A stretch of DNA of 54,491 bases, taken from CAZYQW01 sp964649825 (GTDB taxonomy: Bacteria; Planctomycetota; B15-G4; JADJEK01). The position numbers and the translations under genes are program-made. Positions 34,281 through 41,701 of the stretch are shown piece after piece. Within the stretch, counting starts at the first letter, position 1, and the number at the start of each line of letters is the position of its first letter. The notes below the pieces were generated by a model, which had not been told where the DNA came from, searched no databases, and saw nothing but the letters and a program-made list of their open reading frames with translations. The stretch is taken from assembly GCA_964649825.1 (NCBI GenBank), contig CAZYQW010000132.1:1-54491 (forward strand), in the 5' to 3' direction.

Positions 34281-34414
34281 CGGCCGACCCGTACGAGCTC
34301 CGCGACCTCATCGGCGCCGTCGACGAGCCGAGCGACCAGGACGCCTACCAGGGCCTTCGCCGCGAGCTCGAGACGAGGTACCCTCCGCTCGTCGTTCTTC
34401 GAGGAGGATCCCCC
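34281..34414 (+). pseudogene. Sulfatase C-terminal tail remnant
   Basis: The frame TADPYELRDLIGAVDEPS, then YQGLRRELETRYPPLVV resembles the last helix region of arylsulfatases (xxDPYELxNL…LRxEL). It has no stop and runs in frame straight into the ATG of the DUF1080 gene, whose ribosome-binding site (gaggagg) it contains. Confidence 0.45.
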
Positions 34415-35749
34415 ATGCGCTGGTTCTGGGTCGCCGTCGCCGCGCTCGCGGTCCACGGACCGGCGTGGAGCTCCGTCGCGTGCGCGGGGGCGAAGGCGCC
34501 GACCGCGGGATTCCGGGCGCTGTTCGACGGCGTGAGCCTCGACGGATGGTGGGGCCTCGACACGGTCGATCCCGCGTCGTGGCAGTCGCTTCCCGACGAG
34601 GAGCTGGCGAGGCGCCGCGACGAGAGCCGGGCCGATCTCGCGCGGCACTGGAGGGTCGACGACGGCGTCCTCGTGAACGACGGGCAGGGCCTCTACCTGA
34701 CGACGGTCGACTCGTTCGCGGACTTCGAGCTCCACCTCGAGTACGCCACCGTCGCCGTCGCGGACAGTGGGATCTACCTCCGCGGCGTGCCGCAGGTGCA
34801 GATCTGGGACACGACCGAGGCGGGCGGCAAGTGGTCGATCGGGGCCGACAAAGGCTCGGGCGGGCTGTGGAACAACTCGCCGGGCGCGCCGGGCAAGGAC
34901 CCGCTCGTCCACGCCGACCGGCCGTTCGGCGAGTGGAACCAGGTGCGCGTCGTGATGGTCGGCGAGCGCGTGTCGGTCTGGCTGAACGACCGGCTCGTCG
35001 TCGACCACGCGCGCCTCGAGAACTACTTCGACCGCGCGCGGCCGATCCCGCGCCGCGGTCCGGTCCAGCTCCAGACCCACGGCGGCGAGATCCGCTGGCG
35101 CAACGTCCGCGTGCGCGACATCGAGTCGGTCGAGTCGAACCGGATCCTCGCCGCGCACGGCGACGCCGGCTTCGCCCCGATCTTCGATGGCGTCGACCTG
35201 GAGGGATTCGCCGGACCGATCGAGGACTACGTCATCGAGGACGGCGTGCTCTCGTGCCGGCCCGGACGCGGCGGGACGATCCACACCGTCGACGAGTACT
35301 CCGACTTCGCGATGCGTCTCGAGATCCGGCTGCCGCCCGGCGGCAACAACGGGCTCGCGATCCGCTACCCGGGCACGGGCGACGCCGCGTACACGGGAAT
35401 GTGCGAGCTCCAGGTGCTCGACGACGACGACCCGAGGTACGCGCGCCTTGATCCACGGCAGTACCACGGCTCGGCGTACGGCCAGGTGGCCGCCCATCGT
35501 GGCTACCAGCGACCGACCGGCGAGTGGAACCTCCAGGAGGTGACGGTGCGCGGGTCGCGGATCACGGTGGAGCTGAACGGCACGCGGATCCTCGACGCCG
35601 ACATCGGCGCGGCCGACGACCTCCTCTACGAGCCCGAGCGGTTCGCGGGGCGCGGACGGGCGCGCGGCCACCTCGGGTTCTGCGGGCACGGCGACGCGGT
35701 GGAGTTCCGAGACGTGCGGGTGCGACGGCTCGAAGAGTCGTCGCGCTGA
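34415..35749 (+). CDS. Secreted protein with two DUF1080 domains
   Basis: The 444-residue protein has a signal peptide (MRWFWVAVAALAVHGPAWSS). It carries two concanavalin-like DUF1080 domains, also called 3-keto-disaccharide hydrolase domains. The first, residues about 30-240, has FRALFDGVSLDGWWGL, DFELHLEYATVAVADSGIYL and VSVWLNDRLVVDH. The second, about 250-440, has FAPIFDGVDLEGFAGPIEDY, EIRLPPGGNNGLAIRYPGTG and ITVELNGTRILDADI. Members act on carbohydrates at the surface or in the periplasm, and some cleave 3-keto-glycosides. Tandem copies are not rare in planctomycetes. An AGGAGG site precedes the start. A single-domain relative lies at 49070-49855. Confidence 0.9.
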   Translation: MRWFWVAVAALAVHGPAWSSVACAGAKAPTAGFRALFDGVSLDGWWGLDTVDPASWQSLPDEELARRRDESRADLARHWRVDDGVLVNDGQGLYLTTVDSFADFELHLEYATVAVADSGIYLRGVPQVQIWDTTEAGGKWSIGADKGSGGLWNNSPGAPGKDPLVHADRPFGEWNQVRVVMVGERVSVWLNDRLVVDHARLENYFDRARPIPRRGPVQLQTHGGEIRWRNVRVRDIESVESNRILAAHGDAGFAPIFDGVDLEGFAGPIEDYVIEDGVLSCRPGRGGTIHTVDEYSDFAMRLEIRLPPGGNNGLAIRYPGTGDAAYTGMCELQVLDDDDPRYARLDPRQYHGSAYGQVAAHRGYQRPTGEWNLQEVTVRGSRITVELNGTRILDADIGAADDLLYEPERFAGRGRARGHLGFCGHGDAVEFRDVRVRRLEESSR

Positions 35750-35937
35750 CGCGCGGCGCTCGTTCGACCGGCCGCGTCCCTCGCCGGTCTCGGGAGAATG
35801 GGGCCGGCCGGAGGCGCGAGCCGCCCGACCCCGTGATCCGCGCTCGTGCCGCCCGAGCGAATCCTCGCGCCCGCTCTTCGCCGCGCGGCGGCCCGCTACG
35901 ATGCCCCGCGTCCCGAACCGCCGTCACGGAGCCGTCC

Positions 35938-36530
35938 ATGCGCGATTCGTTCCACTCCACGCGGCGCCAGCTCCTCGCGCTGACCGGGTTCGGCCTCGTG
36001 GCCGCGCGGCCGCGGGCCGCCGCCGCGGAGGACGGACCGGACGGCGACCTCGCTCCGTCCGCGCTCCGGACCGCGTGCGTCGTCCTGGTTCGGCACGCCG
36101 AGAAGGAGGTCGACGGGACGCCGGACCCGAGCTTGAGCGAGGCCGGCCGCCGGCGGGCCGAGACCCTGGCCGCGATGCTCGCCGGGGCGGGCGTGACGCG
36201 GCTGCTCGCGACCGAGCTCGTCCGCACGCAGCAGACCCTGGCCCCGCTCGCGGCGCGGATCGATCGGCCGGTCGAACGGGTCGCGGCCCGCGACCCGGCG
36301 GCGCTCGCGACCGTCTTGGCGGCGTCCGCGCCGGGGCAGGTCGTGGTCGTGGCCGGCCACTCGAACACGGTGCCGGCGTTGGTCGCGGCGCTCGGCGGCT
36401 CGCTGCGCGGGCTCGACGCGTCGGGCCACCTCCCCGGGCGAAGGACGAGGTACAACAACGGACTCGACCCGTCGAGGGAGACGTCGGACTTGGTTGCGGC
36501 TACGCCGCGCTGTGCGGCACTGGGTTGCAC
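35938..36530 (+). pseudogene. Histidine phosphatase (phosphoglycerate mutase-like), Tat signal, 3' end disrupted
   Basis: The N-terminus STRRQLLALTGFGLVAARPR is a twin-arginine signal. The mature domain has the phosphohistidine motif CVVLVRHAEKEVDG and ELVRTQQTLAPLA with the second Arg. VVVVAGHSNTVPALVAALGG carries the second catalytic His. All catalytic residues are present. After about residue 165 (GLDASGHLPG) the frame no longer resembles the family end, where EDEYDNLFVV would be expected. Fragments of it appear in other frames up to about 36530, so one or two frameshifts are likely close to the convergent kinase gene. The open frame as read continues antisense to the kinase. Confidence 0.72.
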
Positions 36531-36638
36531 GCGGATTATTCGTCGTCGATCGCGCCCGCGGCCCGCAGGATCTCGTCCAACTCGGGCCGCGCCCCCACGA
36601 CGTCGTAGCTCCGGTACCGGACCAGGATGGACGCGTCG
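36514..36638 (-). repeat. Parent copy of the 125-base repeat at the kinase 3' end
   Basis: Same sequence as 31967-32091 apart from a few changes. It covers the last 34 codons of the kinase gene, its stop and 22 bases beyond. Because the match extends past the stop codon, it is a DNA duplication rather than protein-level conservation. Confidence 0.85.
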
Positions 36639-39538
36639 CCGAAGCCCCGGCGAATCGCCTCCCGAAGCAGCGCGACGGCGCGATCGGCGTAGAGGTCGGC
36701 GGTCGCGAGCGGTCCGGACGGCGGTCGATCGCTCGCGCCGGCGCCGGTCGCGGCGCGGTCGGCCTCGTAGGAGTAGATGACCGCCGCGCGATGCCATGCC
36801 TGCGGATCGTCGGGAAGGAGCCGGACGATCTTCTCCGCGCACTCGAGCGCCTCGTCGCTCTGCCCGCGATCGCAGTAGGCCGACGCGAGGTTCGTGAGGT
36901 GGCCGCGGATCGCGGTCCGATAGAACGGATGTCGCGGGTTGTGCGCGAGCGCCGTCTCCTGGGCCGCGAGCGCGCGTTCGAGGATGGCGATCGCGGGTTC
37001 GGCCTCGCCGTCGTCGAGGTAGGTCGCCGCCAACGCGTCGAGCGTGCGGCCGAGCAAGGACTCGAGATCGGCATCCTGCGGCGAAGACGCGATCAGGCGT
37101 TCGATCTCCTGGATCGCGGATCCGAACGTCGTCCTCGCCTCGTCCGAACGGCCCAGATCGCGGAGCAAGACGCCGAGGTTCGACAGGTAGCCGACGCGGT
37201 CCAGGGCGCGGCGCGGCGCCGACCCCGGAAGCGAGGCGTCCAGCGCGTCGTACGTGCGAAGCGCTTCCTCCAGGTCGACGCGAGCGTCATCGAATCGGCC
37301 GGTCGCCGCGGCGAGTTGAGCCCGCAGCGCGAGCGTGTCCGCGTGACGGTACGCGAGCTGCGGCACGTCGGGAGCCCGATCGAGCAGCGCCTTTCCGTTC
37401 GCGATCGCCTCGGACACGAGCTGCGCGGCGCCGTCCATTCGGTTCTCTTGAAGGTCCTGCTGAGCGAGCGCGGTGAGCGACAAAGTGAGCTTGTCCCTGG
37501 CGAGGGCGTTCGCGGGCTCGCGCGCGACCTGGTCGCGACGAACCTCGATCGCGCGTCCGAACATACGGCGGGCATCGTCCGGCCGGCCGCGCACCATGTG
37601 AAGCGTCCCGAGCCCGGCCAGCGCGTCCGCGAGCGCGTCGGCCACGCCGTCCCGCGTGTCGGGATCGTCGTACGCCGGCTGCGCGACCTCCACGGCGCGC
37701 GCGAACTCCTGCTTCGCCACCTCGAATTGGGCGCGCTGCACGGCGATGCCGCCGAGGAACGTGCGAGCTCGCGTGCAGAGGGCGAGCGCCATCCTCGGGC
37801 GGGGGCGCTCCTCGAGGTCCTGGCTCGCGAGCAACAGCGCCTCGCGGGTCGTCGCTTCGGCGACGTCGACGTCGTTGGACTCGAACTCCAGCCCGGAGAG
37901 GTCGATCAAGAAGCGAGCGAGCAGCGTCCGGTACGCGTGTGCTTCGGGAAACTCGACACGAAGCTCTCGCATCATCTCGACCGCGCGCTCGGCCGAAGCG
38001 ATCGCCGCGGCCTGATCGCCGAGCCGCCGCCGGATGATCGCGATCCGGTTGTGGGCGCGCGCGGTCTCCTGCCGGAGCCTGCGATTGCGTTGGTGATCGG
38101 CGAGGACCTGTTCGAGCAGGCGCAACGCTCCCTGCCGCAGCTCCTCCTGCGCCTTGATGGGGAGCGGCGCGCTCTCCGGCGAACTCTGCATCATTCGATC
38201 GATGAGCTCGTCGACGTGCTCGAGGACGCGCGCGACGTTCTCCTCCGTGCGCCGCTTCTCTTCGTCGAGGCGCAGCTCGTGTCGATACAGCAGCAACGGC
38301 CCGCCGACCGCGACGAGGAGCGCGAGAGCGATTGCGGCCGCTCCGCCGGGGCGGCGCTCGGCGAACCGGATCGCTCGGCGAGAGAGGCTCGTTCGGCGGG
38401 CCGAGATGCGGCGACGGCCCAGTACGTTCTCGAGGTCGTTCGCGAAGTGGTTCGCGGTCTCGTAGCGATCATTCGGATCGACGCTCGCCGCCTTCAGGCA
38501 GACCGTCTCGGCTTCCCACGAGATGGAAGAGTTTCGCGATCGAATCGCCTCGAACAGACCCGAGTGGATCTCCTCGAGGACGCCCGGCAACGAGCCGCGG
38601 TACGCGGGTTGGAGCGTGAGCATCTCGTACAGCGTGATCGCCAGGCTGTAGACGTCGCTCCGCGGCCCGAGGTCTCGCCATCGGCCCTCGCACTGCTCGG
38701 GAGACATGTAGTAGACCGAGCCGAGCTGCGTGCCCGTCCGGGTGAGGTTCCTCTCTTGCTCGTTCGAGGCGGCCAGGCCGAAGTCGACCAGCATCACGCG
38801 TCCGGCCGGCGTCACCATGACGTTCGACGGCTTCACGTCGCGATGGACGACGCCGCGTTCGTGCGCGAAATGAAGAGCGCGAGCGGCGTCGGTCGTCACG
38901 CGCAGGCAGACGTCTTCCCACGCGCCCCGGAACAAGGAGTCGGTTGCGGCCGGCGTCCCGTCGAACTCCGGTGTGCACGAGCGGACCGCCGCGTCGAAGT
39001 CGGATCCCGTCAGGCTCTCGGCGGCACGCCCCGCCAGGTGCTGGAGCACTTGCGCCACCGTCGCACCGCGGACCCACTCCATTGCGAAGTACGGCACGCC
39101 CCCTTCTTCACCGACGCAATGGATGGCCGCGATCCCGGGATGCTGCAGGCGCGCGACCGTCTCGACCTCGCGCCGGAAGCGCTCGCGGGCGCCGGGGAAG
39201 TAGAGGTGTTCCGGTCGGATCACCTTGAGCGCGACCTGGCGCCTCAGCTCCGGCTGCTCCGCGCGATAGACGACCCCCATCCCGCCGCCACCGAGGAGGC
39301 CGAGCAGGCGGAACTCCCCGAGCCGCTCCGGCAACGCGGCGGACCCCGGGCCGCCGCCGACGTCGACCAGCCCCATCGTGTTCAGCCGCCCGAGGTTTCG
39401 CCGGATCGCCTCAGCGTGCTCGGGGTGCCGGCGGCAGACTTCGTCGACGACCCCCGAGCCTTCCGCGTCCAACCGCTCCAGGCATTCGAGCAGCAATCGA
39501 TTCAGCGTGTCACGTTCGTCGGAGGGTTCCTGAGACAT
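36536..39538 (-). CDS. Membrane Ser/Thr protein kinase with long TPR region
   Basis: The 1000-residue protein starts with a helical segment (DTLNRLLLECLERLDAEGSG, then CRRHPEHAEAIRRNLGRL). The Hanks kinase domain begins near residue 73 (FRLLGLLGGGGMGVVYRAEQ, Lys in QVALKVI near 105). The catalytic loop VVHRDVKPSNVMV lies near 228, DFGLAAS near 250, and YYMSPEQCEGRW follows. One transmembrane helix (GGAAAIALALLVAVGGPLLL) lies near 398-418. The C-terminal 580 residues are TPR-type repeats (LARFLIDLSGLEFESNDVDV, YLSNLGVLLRDLGRSDEART, HLTNLASAYCDRGQSDEALE). All catalytic residues are present. The last 34 codons are duplicated at 31967-32091. It is divergent from the sigma-like gene at 39764, and the shared gap carries nine GANTC sites. 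Confidence 0.93.
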   Translation of the reverse strand: MSQEPSDERDTLNRLLLECLERLDAEGSGVVDEVCRRHPEHAEAIRRNLGRLNTMGLVDVGGGPGSAALPERLGEFRLLGLLGGGGMGVVYRAEQPELRRQVALKVIRPEHLYFPGARERFRREVETVARLQHPGIAAIHCVGEEGGVPYFAMEWVRGATVAQVLQHLAGRAAESLTGSDFDAAVRSCTPEFDGTPAATDSLFRGAWEDVCLRVTTDAARALHFAHERGVVHRDVKPSNVMVTPAGRVMLVDFGLAASNEQERNLTRTGTQLGSVYYMSPEQCEGRWRDLGPRSDVYSLAITLYEMLTLQPAYRGSLPGVLEEIHSGLFEAIRSRNSSISWEAETVCLKAASVDPNDRYETANHFANDLENVLGRRRISARRTSLSRRAIRFAERRPGGAAAIALALLVAVGGPLLLYRHELRLDEEKRRTEENVARVLEHVDELIDRMMQSSPESAPLPIKAQEELRQGALRLLEQVLADHQRNRRLRQETARAHNRIAIIRRRLGDQAAAIASAERAVEMMRELRVEFPEAHAYRTLLARFLIDLSGLEFESNDVDVAEATTREALLLASQDLEERPRPRMALALCTRARTFLGGIAVQRAQFEVAKQEFARAVEVAQPAYDDPDTRDGVADALADALAGLGTLHMVRGRPDDARRMFGRAIEVRRDQVAREPANALARDKLTLSLTALAQQDLQENRMDGAAQLVSEAIANGKALLDRAPDVPQLAYRHADTLALRAQLAAATGRFDDARVDLEEALRTYDALDASLPGSAPRRALDRVGYLSNLGVLLRDLGRSDEARTTFGSAIQEIERLIASSPQDADLESLLGRTLDALAATYLDDGEAEPAIAILERALAAQETALAHNPRHPFYRTAIRGHLTNLASAYCDRGQSDEALECAEKIVRLLPDDPQAWHRAAVIYSYEADRAATGAGASDRPPSGPLATADLYADRAVALLREAIRRGFGDASILVRYRSYDVVGARPELDEILRAAGAIDDE

Positions 39539-39578
39539 GCGTCGAGGCGTCGGTCGAGATGCTCCTGGATCTGGACTG

Positions 39579-39693
39579 GAGTCGGGCGGGCGGGCGAGTC
39601 CGGGCCCATGAGTCGCGAGTCGAAGGAGGGCTCGATTCGTCGATTCGGGACCACTGTAGCCGACTCTTGGCCGACTTGACGAGTCCTCGACTC
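39579..39693. promoter_or_regulatory. Cluster of nine GANTC sites between divergent genes
   Basis: GAGTC, GACTC or GATTC (all GANTC) start at 39579, 39596, 39610, 39617, 39634, 39642, 39662, 39681 and 39689. From base composition about 0.3 would be expected in this length. GAGTC at 39681 and GACTC at 39689 form an inverted repeat inside the spacer of the putative promoter. A methylation-sensitive or protein-binding control region is inferred. Confidence 0.5.
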
Positions 39694-39705
39694 AGGTGCT
39701 AAGGT
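39676..39705 (+). promoter_or_regulatory. Candidate promoter of the sigma-like operon
   Basis: TTGACG at 39676-39681 and TAAGGT at 39700-39705, 18 bases apart, fit a weak sigma-70-type promoter 59 bases before the start at 39764. The GAGTC/GACTC inverted repeat lies in the spacer. Confidence 0.4.
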
Positions 39706-39763
39706 CCCATCGTTCCGCGGGGAGCGTTCGGGAGCGTGCTCCTCGCCAGGGTCGCGAGGTCGC

Positions 39764-40465
39764 ATGGACGATCGGGACAAGCAGAAGCCCGAGCCGGACG
39801 GCGTGGAAGTCGTCGTCCGAGTCCTGCGTGGCATGAAGGGCGTGCCCGAGATCTCGACGGAACAAACGTCCGACATCGATCATCTCGCCGACCTCCTCCT
39901 CGATCACGCCGGCGCGCTCGCTGGCGATCGGCTCTTGTATTATCTGATCTGTCTGCTGTCGAAGAGCTTCGACGCGCGATATCCCAGGATTCTCGAGCGC
40001 GAGTACCTGCTGCTGGATCCGATCCAACTCACGGAAGAGGCGATCGTCGCCATCTACTGCCGCTATCTCGACGGTGATCGACAGCGGCCGTTTCGCGAGT
40101 GGAGCGAACGGATGATGCTCGACACCGCGCTTCGTTCGAGGACGCGTCGCGATCTCGTGAGCGTGGCGACGGACCCGAAGAGTCCGCCGCGCGACCAGAT
40201 GATCGCGGAGGTCGTGCACCTGATCAATCAAGCGACCTTCGAGACGCGTCGTATCGGATGGTACAGCTGGGTCGAGCACCGCCCGGTCGAGGAGGTCGCG
40301 AGGCTCACGAACCGCCCGCTCGAGCAGGTCGAGTGGGTGTTGGAGGAGTGGATCCAGAAGGCGCTGCGGAAGGCCGGGTTCTACGGCGCGCCGGGGAGCA
40401 CGCCTCGCAACGAGATCGGCGGAGACCGGTTCTGGAAGCTCATGGAGGAAGGCGAGGAATCATGA
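39764..40465 (+). CDS. Divergent sigma-70-like regulator
   Basis: The 233-residue protein is not a standard ECF factor but has two segments in the right order. A helical part, LTEEAIVAIYCRYLDGDRQR then PFREWSERMMLDTALRSRTR, resembles region 2 (core binding and -10 melting). The C-terminal helix-turn-helix, WVEHRPVEEVARLTNRPLEQ then VEWVLEEWIQKALRKAG, resembles region 4. An N-terminal extension of about 75 residues (DIDHLADLLLDHAGALAGDR, LLYYLICLLSKSFDARY) is unfamiliar. It heads an operon whose next two genes each overlap their predecessor by ATGA. It could instead be an unrelated helix-turn-helix regulator. Sigma activity is inference from pattern. Confidence 0.6.
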   Translation: MDDRDKQKPEPDGVEVVVRVLRGMKGVPEISTEQTSDIDHLADLLLDHAGALAGDRLLYYLICLLSKSFDARYPRILEREYLLLDPIQLTEEAIVAIYCRYLDGDRQRPFREWSERMMLDTALRSRTRRDLVSVATDPKSPPRDQMIAEVVHLINQATFETRRIGWYSWVEHRPVEEVARLTNRPLEQVEWVLEEWIQKALRKAGFYGAPGSTPRNEIGGDRFWKLMEEGEES

Positions 40466-41442
40466 ACGAGCGCCCCTTCGACGCCTGCGACCTGATCCGT
40501 CACCTGCCGGAGCTGCTCGCCGGACCCGAGCCGATCCTCGAGACCCCGGCCGCCAAGCGCGTCTTGAAGGAGGATCCGGTCGCGCAAGCCGCGTTGTTGG
40601 CGGTGGCGGACTACGCCGGCGCGTACCGTCGCGGGCGGGACGCGGTGTGGGAGGCGCGCCGCACCTACGAGCCGACGATCGAGAAGCCGGTGAAGGAGGC
40701 GGAGAGGACGTTCAAGACGCGCCTCTCCAACGTTCTGATGACGCACGGCGCGCGGCTCGTCGCCGAGGGCGGTTCGACCGATCGGTGGTGCGCACTGGAA
40801 CGTTCCGACCCACCAGATTCAGCACGATCATTGAATCAGCTTGCGTCATCACTCAGCATTGGAACCGATGCGTTCGAGACGCCCCTGAGTCTGGTTGATT
40901 CAGCCGGTTCGAGCACGGCGAGGAAGGCACCGCTCCATCGCGCCCGTCAGTTTCTGCTCGGCGCGCGGAGACTGAACGTGGATTCCCGGCGAGCGGAGTT
41001 CTTCCTCATGGCATGTGGAGATTACGCATCGTCGAGCGTCACGAGCCACGATTGGCTGGGATTCGCGCGAGGCAGCGACGTTGGAATGCTCTCGGCGTAC
41101 TGTTTGGATCAGGCGGCTCGTCACAGTGCGACGAGCGATCCTGAGAAAGCGCTGCATCTGGCTCTCGAAGCGTGTCGGACGATTCGTTTGACCAGCCCGA
41201 TTCGCTACAACATACTGCTCTACGCCTCCATGGCCGGTAATAGGCGAATTGCAAGCGAGTTCGCCGACAAGACGTCGATGTCGGCAAGTCTCGAAGACAC
41301 CAGTCCAGCAGTTCATCGGCAAATCGAGTTCGATCGTCCGCATTGGAAGCGGGTTCGTATCGAGTATCCGAGCTTGTTCTCTGATGTCGTCGGAACGCTG
41401 GGTGCGCTCGGCGACGTCGTGAGCGCGGCGGCCCAATCATGA
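40462..41442 (+). CDS. Hypothetical protein with composition break, second gene of sigma-like operon
   Basis: The 326-residue protein has no signal peptide and no known domain that I recognise. Residues 1-110 (FDACDLIRHLPELLAGPEPI, AQAALLAVADYAGAYRRGRD, YEPTIEKPVKEAERTFKTRL) use GC-ending codons like the neighbours. From about residue 112 (nucleotide 40795) third positions become much richer in A and T. That part reads like helical repeats (HRARQFLLGARRLNVDSRRA, MLSAYCLDQAARHSATSDPE, KALHLALEACRTIRLTSPIR, YNILLYASMAGNRRIASEFA). The shift suggests a chimeric gene whose C-terminal part was acquired or replaced. The start overlaps the sigma-like gene by four bases and the stop overlaps the next start by four, so the three proteins are probably made in fixed ratio and may interact. 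Confidence 0.7.
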   Translation: MNERPFDACDLIRHLPELLAGPEPILETPAAKRVLKEDPVAQAALLAVADYAGAYRRGRDAVWEARRTYEPTIEKPVKEAERTFKTRLSNVLMTHGARLVAEGGSTDRWCALERSDPPDSARSLNQLASSLSIGTDAFETPLSLVDSAGSSTARKAPLHRARQFLLGARRLNVDSRRAEFFLMACGDYASSSVTSHDWLGFARGSDVGMLSAYCLDQAARHSATSDPEKALHLALEACRTIRLTSPIRYNILLYASMAGNRRIASEFADKTSMSASLEDTSPAVHRQIEFDRPHWKRVRIEYPSLFSDVVGTLGALGDVVSAAAQS

Positions 41443-41687
41443 AGCGCATGAATCGGTCCAAAGTCGGAGTCTGCGCGCTCCTGCTGATGGCCACGGCCGA
41501 CGCCAGCTTGCTGGCGCTCACCGGGGGAGCCGGATCTTCTTCACTTCCGCCGGCGACGGGAGGGGGGTTCGTGGAGATTCGATCAACGGTCGACGGGTCC
41601 AGCTTGTCTCTTGACGTCTTTGGACTGGGCCAACCTCCGTCGTTCCGACCGCCTCTGGCGAAGAAGCCCCCTCCGCCCGGACCCTGA
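41439..41687 (+). CDS. Small exported proline-rich protein
   Basis: The 82-residue protein has a basic start and hydrophobic stretch (MKRMNRSKVGVCALLLMATA) typical of a signal peptide. A Gly/Ser-rich middle follows (LTGGAGSSSLPPATGGGFVE), then VEIRSTVDGSSLSLDVFGLG and a Pro-rich tail (PPLAKKPPPPGP). Its ATG overlaps the previous stop (ATGA). No family recognised. The neighbouring large repeat protein starts 14 bases after its stop and may share the transcript. Confidence 0.6.
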   Translation: MKRMNRSKVGVCALLLMATADASLLALTGGAGSSSLPPATGGGFVEIRSTVDGSSLSLDVFGLGQPPSFRPPLAKKPPPPGP

Positions 41688-41701
41688 GCCGTCTTCCTCG
41701 C

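Noticed and set aside
36494..39679. A 1061-codon plus-strand open frame
   Set aside because: It is antisense to the large kinase, whose catalytic motifs, TPR pattern and start are all on the minus strand.
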